Assembly: GCA_016283195.1 (NCBI GenBank)
Contig: JAEEML010000075.1
Span: 1 to 10,708 of the forward strand
DNA: 10,708 nucleotides
DNA from: Deltaproteobacteria bacterium
GTDB lineage: Bacteria; JAEEML01
Direction: 5' to 3'
In this document: one piece after another, positions 1 through 6,105 of the stretch
Layout: each line of letters opens with the position of its first letter
Position numbering within the stretch: the stretch's first letter is position 1
Translations under genes and position numbers: made by a program
The notes under the pieces: generated by a model
Told to the model about the DNA's origin: nothing
Seen by the model: only the letters and a program-made list of their open reading frames with translations
Databases searched by the model: none

Positions 1-126
1 ATTGATAACCATAATATAAGCCGCTGTTTTTAAAGCTAAAATTATTATAATGAGTCCCAAAATACTTAGAGAGCGCCAAACTTTTTTTAAAGCTGATTTC
101 TCTTTGGCGGCGCTGACTGTTTTCAT
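1..126 (-). CDS. N-terminus of a membrane protein, cut by window edge
   Basis: An open frame of 42 codons runs from an ATG at 126-124 off the left edge. A GAGG Shine-Dalgarno (complement of 132-135) lies 5 nt upstream, which makes the start credible. The peptide begins MKTVSAAKEKSALKKVWRSL, a basic cytoplasmic-type lead. A hydrophobic stretch follows at about residues 19-36 (SILGLIIIILAL and onward), which looks like a transmembrane segment or uncleaved signal anchor. There is no lipobox. Only the first membrane segment is visible, so the family cannot be named. The gene is transcribed leftwards, away from the rest of the window, in the same direction as the ATPase gene but separated from it by about 180 bp that contain a repeat. 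Confidence 0.6.
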   Translation of the reverse strand, partial: MKTVSAAKEKSALKKVWRSLSILGLIIIILALKTAAYIMVIN

Positions 127-304
127 GTTTGCCTCAAGTGTGGCTAAAGCCGGGTGGCGTTAAAGCACACTAAGCTAGCATAATGCAAGAGAAAGAAAAG
201 TAGTAGTACTGTTTTTTGGGGTGGCATGGGCGAGTGCAGCTTGCAACTATTTGCTAAAGCGGGTAACATAGCGGGCCGGTGGGTTTAGAGACTAGGTGAG
301 CACA
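127..304. other. Intergenic region with repeat copy A
   Basis: No credible gene is seen here. The left part holds the ribosome binding site of the truncated leftward gene. A short echo of the repeat core (GCTAAAGCCGGGT, 143-155, against GCTAAAGCGGGT) may be an operator or a decayed copy. From 185 to 281 lies copy A of the direct repeat. The 23 bp after it run to the stop codon of the ATPase gene at 305. No terminator hairpin with a T run is evident for that gene. Confidence 0.5.
185..281 (+). repeat. Direct repeat copy A, left of the ATPase gene
   Basis: This segment aligns collinearly with 1596-1696. The right end is almost identical: after CTATTTG, one base differs and then 27 bases match exactly through the GGGCCGGTG end. 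The left and middle parts share GCAAG, AAAAGTA, a T run and TGGCATGGGCGAG, with two small indels (1 and 3 nt). It contains a promoter-like pair, TTGCAA (241-246) and TAACAT (264-269), with a 17-nt spacer. AGCGGG hexamers at 258-263 and 270-275 bracket the -10-like box. No plus-strand gene follows it here, since the ATPase gene is antisense. It may therefore be a leftover of a duplication or a member of a dispersed intergenic family. Confidence 0.75.
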
Positions 305-1546
305 TTATATTTCGTCGCTTTTTAAAAAGTCTTCCAAAGAGATGATGTATATTCCGTTATCATTATAGTGGGGAATGGCTTTTTCTTTTTGCACTATTAT
401 TTTTCTAAAGCTGTCATTTATGCGTAAAAGGGAGTTTTCTTCCTGGGCTTTTTTCTTTGCGCCGGAAATATTTAGGGCCGATTGCAGGTAGATTTTTTTG
501 TTTCCGGAGCTGGCGATAAAATCACATTCGAGTTGGTTTTTTTTGTTCTTCCCATTATCCTTTGAAGTGTATTCGATAATTCCAACATCCACATCGTAGC
601 CACGAATTTTAAGCTCGTTGTAAATTGCGTTTTCCATAATATGCGTTTCTTCGAGCTGGCGAAAATTTAGCCGCGCGTTTCTCAGGCCTAAGTCGGTAAA
701 ATAATATTTTTTGCCAGCGCCGATATACTTTCGGCCTTTTATGTCAAACCGTTCGGCTATTTGCAGCAAAAAAGCGTCTTCGAGATAGCCGAGATATGCA
801 GAAATTGTTTTATTTGTAATCGTTGATTTTTCTTTTGACCTGAAGGTGTTTTGCAGTTTAACCGGATTCGTCAGCGAGCCGATTGCCGAAGCAACCACAT
901 TAATCAGCTCCTCAAAATTGCCTTTATGGCGGATATTGTAGCGGTCAATTACATCGGTAAGATATACTTTTGAAAAGAGATTTCTGAGATAGTCGGATTT
1001 TTCTTTATGCGTTCTCATGGAAGCCACGAGCGGCAATCCGCCATAAGTATAATAATCTGTCCAGGCCGCAGCAAAATCATCACTACGATTTTCACAAAAC
1101 TCTTTAAAGGAAAGCGGATATACTCTGATTTCATCTCCGCGCCCACGGAACTCGGTAATGACATCCTTAACGAGAAAGCGCGAATTGCTTCCAGTTACAT
1201 ATACATCTATGTTTTGAATGTGTAGCAAAGAATTGAGAAGCTCTTCAAAGCCTGGTACCAGTTGTATTTCATCCAAAAGGCAATAATATTGCTCATTATC
1301 CTTTATTTGCGCTTTTATGAATTTATAAAGGCTCATTTTTTCGCGCAGGTCGATATATTCCAGATCATCAAGGGGAATTCTTATAATGTGCGATTCGTTG
1401 GTACCTTCTGAAAGGAGCTTTTCATAAAAGAGCTTGAAAAGAAGATATGATTTTCCGCTTCGCCTGAGGCCGGTAACGGTTTTAATCATTCCGTTGTGTC
1501 GCTTTTGGAAAAGCTGTTTTATATACGAGGTGCGTGAGAAAATCAT
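305..1546 (-). CDS. AAA-type ATPase with DUF4143-like C-terminus (COG1373 family)
   Basis: A 413-residue predicted ATPase of the AAA_14/DUF4143 type. Visible motifs are Walker A GLRRSGKS (residues 26-33), Walker B YYCLLDE (87-93), a sensor-1-like VYVTGSNS (115-122), the family signature FRGRGDEIRVYPLSFKEFC, and YYTYGGLP. The C-terminal domain resembles a restriction-endonuclease fold: ECDFIA followed by KKIYLQSAL. It keeps an acidic residue and a Gln but shows no clear catalytic Lys, so nuclease activity is doubtful. The start at 1546 has a strong AGGAGG site 4 nt upstream. Members are usually orphan genes of 380-450 residues with no agreed cellular function; proposed substrates remain speculative. 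The gene is divergent from mcrB and flanked by two copies of a direct repeat. A role in restriction is possible but unproven. Hand counts of two 60-bp stretches (361-420 and 541-600) gave 30% and 37% GC. Confidence 0.87.
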   Translation of the reverse strand: MIFSRTSYIKQLFQKRHNGMIKTVTGLRRSGKSYLLFKLFYEKLLSEGTNESHIIRIPLDDLEYIDLREKMSLYKFIKAQIKDNEQYYCLLDEIQLVPGFEELLNSLLHIQNIDVYVTGSNSRFLVKDVITEFRGRGDEIRVYPLSFKEFCENRSDDFAAAWTDYYTYGGLPLVASMRTHKEKSDYLRNLFSKVYLTDVIDRYNIRHKGNFEELINVVASAIGSLTNPVKLQNTFRSKEKSTITNKTISAYLGYLEDAFLLQIAERFDIKGRKYIGAGKKYYFTDLGLRNARLNFRQLEETHIMENAIYNELKIRGYDVDVGIIEYTSKDNGKNKKNQLECDFIASSGNKKIYLQSALNISGAKKKAQEENSLLRINDSFRKIIVQKEKAIPHYNDNGIYIISLEDFLKSDEI

Positions 1547-1558
1547 GAGTCCTCCTAA

Positions 1559-1592
1559 TCCCTAAAAAGTAGTATAGCCACCTTTTTAGGGA
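1559..1592. promoter_or_regulatory. 11-bp inverted repeat upstream of the ATPase gene
   Basis: TCCCTAAAAAG at 1559-1569 is perfectly mirrored by CTTTTTAGGGA at 1582-1592 across a 12-nt spacer. It starts just beyond the AGGAGG ribosome binding site of the ATPase gene, so it lies in that gene's leader or promoter. The position suits an operator for autoregulation, or a hairpin in the 5' untranslated RNA. No T run follows on either strand, which argues against an intrinsic terminator. Confidence 0.45.
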
Positions 1593-1595
1593 ATA

Positions 1596-1696
1596 GCAAG
1601 CTGGGGAAAAGTAATAGCACTCTTTTTTTGTGGTGGCATGGGCGAGCTATGTAGGTTGTAACTATTTGGTAAAGCGGGTAACATAGCGGGCCGGTG
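1596..1696 (+). repeat. Direct repeat copy B, upstream of mcrB
   Basis: Second copy of the repeat at 185-281, in the same orientation and about 1.4 kb away, so the pair encloses the whole ATPase gene. It is 101 bp against 97 bp for copy A. It ends with the same CGGGCCGGTG, which lies 27 bp before the mcrB start codon. It holds the best candidate promoter of mcrBC. A GTG within its final bases (1694-1696) is in frame with mcrB but has no ribosome binding site. Confidence 0.75.
1656..1684 (+). promoter_or_regulatory. Candidate mcrBC promoter with AGCGGG operator pair
   Basis: TTGTAA (1656-1661) and TAACAT (1679-1684) sit 17 nt apart. Each matches the sigma-70 consensus at 4 of 6 positions. Two AGCGGG hexamers (1673-1678 and 1685-1690), 12 bp start to start, flank the -10 box on the same face of the helix and could bind a regulator. 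The same arrangement is conserved in copy A at 241-275. The assignment rests on motif match and position only. Confidence 0.4.
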
Positions 1697-1708
1697 AACC
1701 TAGATTGC

Positions 1709-1715
1709 AAAGGAG
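1709..1715 (+). promoter_or_regulatory. Ribosome binding site that sets the mcrB start
   Basis: AAAGGAG lies 8 nt before the ATG at 1724. It favours that ATG over the in-frame GTG at 1694, which lies inside the repeat and has no such site. Confidence 0.7.
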
Positions 1716-1723
1716 CTGACCGG

Positions 1724-3142
1724 ATGGGGATTGATGATAACACCTCCAAAGCTGATAATCTTAAAGAATTGCTTTTGAATAGCCACAACCTCATCCTGCA
1801 CGGCGCGCCGGGCACCGGCAAAACTTATCTGGCTAAGAAAATTGCGAAAGCCATGGGCTGCCAGGATGATGAAATCGGTTTTGTCCAATTTCATCAATCT
1901 TATGATTATACCGATTTTGTGGAGGGCCTGCGGCCGGTTGATGATGGCGCGGGGAGAATTGGTTTCGCGCGGAAGGATGGCGTGTTTAAAGCATTTTGTG
2001 CTAAGGCGCTCATAAAACAGGCGGCTGCTCCAGCCATAACCGATAAGCTGAATGAAAATCCAGTTGTCTGGAAAGTTTCGTTAGGTGGTTCAGGCGATAA
2101 TGAAATCAGAAAAAACTGTTTTAAAAACGGCTATATAAGAATCGGTTGGGATGAATACGGTGATGTTGCAGACTTTAGCGAGTTTGACAATTACACAGAA
2201 CATGGTGGTAAAAACGTACTTAGCGCTTTTCAAAATCAAATGAAAGAGGGCGATATTGTTGCTTCGTGTTTTTCGGCCAGCGAGGTTGATGCTATTGGTG
2301 TAATAACAGGAGGTTATGAATTTCATGCTGAATTTGAAGAATATAAAAGAGTTAGAAAAGTAGAGTGGTTGATTAAAGATATCAAGGAAGATATTATAGC
2401 ACTAAATAACAACAAAAAATTTACGGCGGCCACTATCTATAAATCGAATATTACAGCAGAGAACGCCTTAAAAATTGTTACCGCGCATAATGAATCAAAT
2501 ATTGAAAGTCGGCCTTTTGTCTTCATCATCGACGAGATCAACCGTGGCGAATTGTCAAAAATTTTCGGCGAATTATTCTTTTCCATCGACCCAGGCTATC
2601 GCGGCAAAGTCGGGAAAATAAAGACGCAATATCAAAACCTTATAGAAGAGGGCGACACATTTTATGATGGCTTCTTCGTCCCCGAAAATGTCTATATCAT
2701 CGGCACCATGAACGACATCGACCGCAGCGTGGAGAGCATGGATTTGGCTATGCGGCGGCGCTTTGCTTTTAAAGAGGTGACAGCAGATGACCAGAAAGAA
2801 ATGCTTGCTGAACTTGATAAGGTTAGGGAAGGTTTGGCAAAAGAAGCAATAAACCGTATGACTAATTTAAATAAAGTTATTGAAGATATTCCCGGACTTT
2901 CGCGCGCTTATCACATCGGCCCGGCATATTTCCTCAAATTGGAAAAATATAAAGGAGATTTTGAACAGCTTTGGAAATATCATCTTCAAGGCCTTTTGCG
3001 GGAATACCTGCGCGGCATGGAAAAAGCGGATAATTTATTAGATGAGAAGTTAAAGACAGCATATGATGATGACAAAGACCATACACAACAAAAGGATGCA
3101 TCGAGCTCAAATTCTGATGCAAGTGCAAGTTCCCAAGCGTAG
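1724..3142 (+). CDS. mcrB: McrB-type NTPase subunit of a type IV restriction system, with inserted EVE/PUA-like domain
   Basis: A 472-residue motor subunit of a McrBC system, which recognises modified DNA and drives the McrC nuclease by nucleotide hydrolysis. Walker A is GAPGTGKT (27-34), followed by the McrB-family FHQSYDYTDFVEGLRP (56-71). Walker B is FIIDEINRGELSKIFGEL (267-284). The McrB signature MNDIDRS (329-335) leads into a sensor/arginine-rich MRRRF (343-347). E. coli McrB carries its DNA reader at the N-terminus. Here only about 20 residues precede the P-loop, and an extra domain sits at about 113-255, inside the AAA+ fold. The last 30 residues are an Asp/Ser/Ala-rich tail. It overlaps nothing but ends 2 nt before the mcrC start, so the two are co-translated. 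Most McrB homologues use GTP; nucleotide preference cannot be read from the sequence. Confidence 0.93.
   Translation: MGIDDNTSKADNLKELLLNSHNLILHGAPGTGKTYLAKKIAKAMGCQDDEIGFVQFHQSYDYTDFVEGLRPVDDGAGRIGFARKDGVFKAFCAKALIKQAAAPAITDKLNENPVVWKVSLGGSGDNEIRKNCFKNGYIRIGWDEYGDVADFSEFDNYTEHGGKNVLSAFQNQMKEGDIVASCFSASEVDAIGVITGGYEFHAEFEEYKRVRKVEWLIKDIKEDIIALNNNKKFTAATIYKSNITAENALKIVTAHNESNIESRPFVFIIDEINRGELSKIFGELFFSIDPGYRGKVGKIKTQYQNLIEEGDTFYDGFFVPENVYIIGTMNDIDRSVESMDLAMRRRFAFKEVTADDQKEMLAELDKVREGLAKEAINRMTNLNKVIEDIPGLSRAYHIGPAYFLKLEKYKGDFEQLWKYHLQGLLREYLRGMEKADNLLDEKLKTAYDDDKDHTQQKDASSSNSDASASSQA
2060..2488 (+). other. Inserted EVE/PUA-like reader domain within mcrB
   Basis: Encodes McrB residues 113-255, between the VEGLRP segment and Walker B. 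It opens with VVWKVSLGG and continues with IRIGWDEYGD, GDIVASCFSASEVDAIGVI, and YKRVRKVEWLIKDI. The pattern of an initial W-K-V strand, an aromatic-rich segment, G-D-x-V, an I-G-V strand and a late V-x-W strand resembles EVE/YTH-like PUA-fold domains that bind modified bases. Assignment is by motif resemblance, not by structure. Hand count gives about 36% GC for 2041-2520, against about 52% for 1801-2040 and 47% for 2521-2760, consistent with a separately acquired specificity module. Confidence 0.65.
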
Positions 3143-3144
3143 CC

Positions 3145-4617
3145 ATGATTATCAATTTAAAAGATAATCAATATGAGCCTGTTCCTTGGGAAAAGGCCGC
3201 ATCGCCGAATGAGGCTCCCGATCAACGCCAGTTGGATTTATTGCGCGAATTTGCCGGAGTTTCCCTCAAAGAACTCGCCGGGCGCGGCAATTTTTTAATT
3301 TTCCCCTCTAAAGCGGCCGAATCCGAGCTGGCGGATCAAAAATATATCTATAAATTAACCAATAAAGATAGTGATTCTCCGGCTTTGCAAACCGGCAATA
3401 TCATGGGCTTTATCAGCCTGGGTGAAGATTTGCAAATGCGCATTACTTCCCGCTTTGACCAAGGCAAAAAGAATTACTTTTTGCACTATATGCTACAAAA
3501 GGTTTGCAATGTGGCCCCTACCAAGGAGCCCACAAGCTCCGGCGATGATGAGTTTTATGACTTTTTGTATTACCTCTTTCCCTATTACTTAAATGCCTCC
3601 TGTGCCCAGGGGATTTACCGCGCCTATGTGCGGCGTGAATATAACGATGCCAATGTGCGCGGCCCCATTGATGTGGGGCGGCATATCCGCTTTAATATCC
3701 CCTTTAACGGCAAAATTGCTTATCTTGCGCGCGAATACGCCACCGATAATAATGTTACCCAGCTGATTCGCCACACTATTGAATATATCCGTAGCCAAAA
3801 CCTGGGCGGCGCTATATTGGAGCATGATAGCCAGATCCGCGATAATGTCAAAGCCATGGTGGCCGCCACGCCGAGCTATAAAAAGGAGCTAAGAGCTCAG
3901 GTCATCGCCGGCAATTTGCGCCCGAAAGTTCATTCTTATTACACCGCTTATGAGCCTTTAAGGCAAATATGCCTGGCCATTTTGCGCCGCAAAAAGATAG
4001 GTTACGGCGACAATAAGCGGCAAAATATCAGCGGCATTCTCTTTGACGGCGCAGCTTTGTGGGAAGAATACCTAGCCAGGGTTTTTGCGGAATATGATGC
4101 TAAGGCTGCTACACCAAATAAGTTAAACCTCATTCATGCCAATAATCGTTTAAATAAAAACGGTATTCCTCTTTTTGAAAATGGGGGAAGTTATTACCCG
4201 GATTTTTACCGCAAAAATTTTAGCGAAAAACTGGAGCAACTCTCTGATTACAAAGGTCTTGTTTTAGATGCCAAATATAAACGGCTGGCTAAAAGTTCGG
4301 CCTCTATTGGGGAAGAAGATTTTTGCGCCCAAGGTCAAAAGGTTAGTATTGGCCGCGAAGATTTATTTCAGATGCTGGCTTATATGCATTGCCTGCCGGC
4401 TACTAGGGCTATTCTTTTGTTTCCGTGGGAGAAAGAAAAAGCGGAGGAAAAATCGCCATTTGTCTCTGAGGCTAAAAGCGCGCGGGGCTTTGGTGGCGAG
4501 ATATTGGCTATGGGGCTGCCAATAGCCCAAGGGCAAGAAAATTTTCAAGAATTTGCTCAAAAGATGCAGAAACAAGAAGAATTATTTTGTGAGAAAATAA
4601 TGGATAAGTCAGCCTAA
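3145..4617 (+). CDS. mcrC: McrC-type nuclease subunit of a type IV restriction system
   Basis: A 490-residue partner of McrB. The N-terminal part contains LDLLREFAGVSLKEL and GRGNFLIFPSK, typical of the segment that docks on the McrB ring. The C-terminal third holds a PD-(D/E)xK nuclease core: P352-D353 (YYPDFYRKN), then D375-A-K377-Y-K379 (VLDAKYKRL), then Q409 in DLFQMLAYMHC. All the expected catalytic residues are present, so the nuclease looks intact. It is a little longer than E. coli McrC, partly from an extended tail after the catalytic domain. The ATG follows the mcrB stop by 2 nt with no clear ribosome binding site of its own, which points to translational coupling and fixed stoichiometry. 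Confidence 0.93.
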   Translation: MIINLKDNQYEPVPWEKAASPNEAPDQRQLDLLREFAGVSLKELAGRGNFLIFPSKAAESELADQKYIYKLTNKDSDSPALQTGNIMGFISLGEDLQMRITSRFDQGKKNYFLHYMLQKVCNVAPTKEPTSSGDDEFYDFLYYLFPYYLNASCAQGIYRAYVRREYNDANVRGPIDVGRHIRFNIPFNGKIAYLAREYATDNNVTQLIRHTIEYIRSQNLGGAILEHDSQIRDNVKAMVAATPSYKKELRAQVIAGNLRPKVHSYYTAYEPLRQICLAILRRKKIGYGDNKRQNISGILFDGAALWEEYLARVFAEYDAKAATPNKLNLIHANNRLNKNGIPLFENGGSYYPDFYRKNFSEKLEQLSDYKGLVLDAKYKRLAKSSASIGEEDFCAQGQKVSIGREDLFQMLAYMHCLPATRAILLFPWEKEKAEEKSPFVSEAKSARGFGGEILAMGLPIAQGQENFQEFAQKMQKQEELFCEKIMDKSA

Positions 4618-4690
4618 ACAGCCGGCTTAACAGGGCACAGCCGGCATTAGAAAACAGAAAATATAGAGGTGTTTTAGTTATCGGCAGCTC
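4618..4690. other. Convergent intergenic spacer with weak hairpin
   Basis: This 73-bp gap separates the 3' ends of mcrC and the facing lipoprotein gene. GCCGGC at 4621-4626 and again at 4640-4645 could pair across a 13-nt loop and act as a shared stop for both transcripts. Neither strand shows a following T run, so an intrinsic terminator is not well supported. Confidence 0.25.
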
Positions 4691-5803
4691 TTAATCATCA
4701 ACGTTATACACCCAAATGCAGCGGACAGAATAAGCGTTCTCCCTACTGGTTTGAGAGACTAATGCCGAACCGCTAAGCGACATATAGTGTGAAGATTTGG
4801 TATCTCCGGAGTTATAATACTCGTATTTATCTTGGCTCCAGAAATAAGCAGTGTCACCTTCACCCATGCCACCAAAATTTATGTAGCGGCCATCTGAAGT
4901 CCTATAACCGGCGGGAAGAGCCGAAAATCCGGTAGTGTTGGTGCCTCCCCAACTTGTATCTTTTAAACTTTTAATTTTTTCAATATTTGATAGATAAGAC
5001 TCTGTTCCGCCTAAATATTTTAGCAGGTTTTCAAAATCTTCTTTTTTTGGTAAACGCCAGCCGCGAGGGCACACATCTATAGCATCAGCCCATGTATATA
5101 AGCAGCCGTATTTCTTAAAAGTTTCTTCGTTTCTGTAATGGCAGGTTATGGGTTCTCTTATTAAGTATGAAGGGTGGGCGGTGGTATTTTGATTCTTAAC
5201 AGCCCACTTGGTGCCATTTATGTCAACATAATTTGGTTGGTCGCAATTATCTCCTTTTTTCAAAACATCTTTACACTCATCGCAATTTTCGCCGGTCATA
5301 AGTGAGTTCTTGCACTCGTCGCAATTTTCGCCGGTCATAAGTGAGTTCTTGCACTCATCGCAATTATCACCAGTCCAGATATCACTATCACATGAGCACT
5401 CGCCAGTGCCATCTTTGCCATCATTACAAGTGCCGTGCTTGCAGGTGCAGGGCTTACACTCGGCACCAAAGTGATTAGCCAAACACTCTTTGGGCTGATC
5501 TTCATCGCTTGCAGCATCACTTTTGCCATCAGTATCGCTTTTAGCATCGCTCTGGCTGTCGTGCTGGTCGCTGGCGGCATCGCTATTGGCATCAGTGCCA
5601 CTTTTAGCATCACTCTGGCTGTCACCATCGCTACTGGCGTCTTTGTCTTTACCTTTGTCTTTGTCCTCGCCTGTTTGGCTGTCACTCGGCTTTTGTTGCT
5701 CATTGCCTGGTGTAGCCGGTTTTTCCTCATTGTGATTACCGCAGCCGATGGCCAAAAAGGTGGCCAGCCCGGCAATGAGTAAGAGATTTTTACATTTTTT
5801 CAT
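4691..5803 (-). CDS. Mosaic lipoprotein with EGF-like cysteines, tandem repeats and C-terminal Fib_succ_major domain
   Basis: A 370-residue predicted outer-surface lipoprotein. A basic MKKCK lead, a hydrophobic core and LAIGC give lipidation at Cys21. Residues 22-105 are a charged Asp/Ser/Lys linker that includes two 21-residue repeats (61-81 and 82-102). Residues 107-151 resemble an EGF/laminin-type module (CKPCTCKHGTC, ECSCDSDIWTGDNCDEC). Two near-perfect NSLMTGENCDECK units (153-178) follow, with a degraded unit on each side. The C-terminal part (about 192-370) matches the Fibrobacter succinogenes major paralogous domain (TIGR02145-like): GTKWAVKN, YTWADAIDVCPRGWRLP, GFSALPAGYR, YFWSQ and a final YSVRCIWV. 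That domain occurs on surface lipoproteins but has no proven function. GGAG lies 7 nt before the ATG. It is a monocistronic gene convergent with mcrC. Confidence 0.88.
   Translation of the reverse strand: MKKCKNLLLIAGLATFLAIGCGNHNEEKPATPGNEQQKPSDSQTGEDKDKGKDKDASSDGDSQSDAKSGTDANSDAASDQHDSQSDAKSDTDGKSDAASDEDQPKECLANHFGAECKPCTCKHGTCNDGKDGTGECSCDSDIWTGDNCDECKNSLMTGENCDECKNSLMTGENCDECKDVLKKGDNCDQPNYVDINGTKWAVKNQNTTAHPSYLIREPITCHYRNEETFKKYGCLYTWADAIDVCPRGWRLPKKEDFENLLKYLGGTESYLSNIEKIKSLKDTSWGGTNTTGFSALPAGYRTSDGRYINFGGMGEGDTAYFWSQDKYEYYNSGDTKSSHYMSLSGSALVSQTSRENAYSVRCIWVYNVDD
5282..5359 (-). repeat. 39-bp tandem repeat (2 units), 13-residue Cys motif
   Basis: Units 5282-5320 and 5321-5359 differ at one base (G/A at the third base from the end). 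They encode NSLMTGENCDECK twice. Diverged units flank them (DIWTGDNCDECK upstream, DVLKKGDNCDQ downstream). The near-identity implies a recent duplication and possible copy-number variation between strains. Confidence 0.9.
5498..5623 (-). repeat. 63-bp tandem repeat (2 units), Asp/Ser linker
   Basis: The two units encode DSQSDAKSGTDANSDAASDQ plus His, then DSQSDAKSDTDGKSDAASDE plus Asp, matching at 16 of 21 residues. It forms an extended acidic spacer that would hold the C-terminal domains away from the lipid anchor. On the opposite strand the same bases give a spurious hydrophobic open frame. Confidence 0.85.
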
Positions 5804-6105
5804 TATATTTCTCCACCGCGCATAAGCGCATAATGCACCGCTATTGGTGCAAAATTATTAGAAAATTTAGGATTTATGGATTGTTTAAAATTTGGATATG
5901 TGCTAAAATTAAATAAAGCGACTGAACTGAACTGAACATGATGTATATGCTCCTAATAGCCAAACAACAACGCGGGCAAAGTACTACAGCTTTTGAGTTC
6001 TTGACAATGGGGAAAATATGAGCCGCATGCCGGGAAATATGCGGGCGGTTATAGCGGCATTATGGTGAAGAGGACTCTGGCCGGCGCCATGGTGCGGGAA
6101 CTTGG
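5804..6105. other. 302-bp intergenic region between lipoprotein gene and upstream operon
   Basis: No convincing gene is present. It should contain the promoter of the leftward lipoprotein gene, since 5850-5920 is very AT-rich, but no good -35/-10 pair stands out. Near that gene lie a tandem GCGCATAA (5818-5833) and a small hairpin GCACC/GGTGC (5835-5850) in the presumed 5' leader, then ACTGA repeated three times (5921-5935). A weak inverted repeat near 6023-6044 may end the upstream operon. A 27-codon plus-strand frame (5938-6021) has no ribosome binding site. Confidence 0.5.
6023..6044 (-). terminator. Possible terminator of the cysteine-rich protein operon
   Basis: CCGCAT (6023-6028) and ATGCGG (6039-6044) form a 6-bp stem with a 10-nt loop, 62 bp beyond the stop of the last operon gene. 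On the minus strand it is followed within a few bases by ATATTTTC, a short T run. The stem is short and the T run offset, so this is only a candidate. Confidence 0.25.

Noticed and set aside
185-1696. Repeats flanking the ATPase gene as insertion sequence ends
   Set aside because: They are direct rather than inverted, no transposase lies between them, and no short target duplication is evident.
1694-1723. In-frame GTG at 1694 as the mcrB start
   Set aside because: It lies in the repeat, has no ribosome binding site, and adds ten residues unlike the family. The ATG at 1724 has AAAGGAG 8 nt upstream.
5435-5782. Plus-strand 115-codon frame that looks like a hydrophobic membrane protein
   Set aside because: It is the antisense of the Asp/Ser linker of the lipoprotein gene; the repetitive codons give a spurious hydrophobic product.
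5938-6021. 27-codon plus-strand frame containing RGQSTTAFEF, faintly like a TadE or Flp pilin N-terminus
   Set aside because: It has no ribosome binding site, lacks the following hydrophobic segment and is too short; the resemblance is likely chance or a decayed remnant at most.
6001-6022. TTGACA at 6001 as a plus-strand promoter
   Set aside because: No -10 box occurs at suitable spacing, and no plus-strand gene follows.
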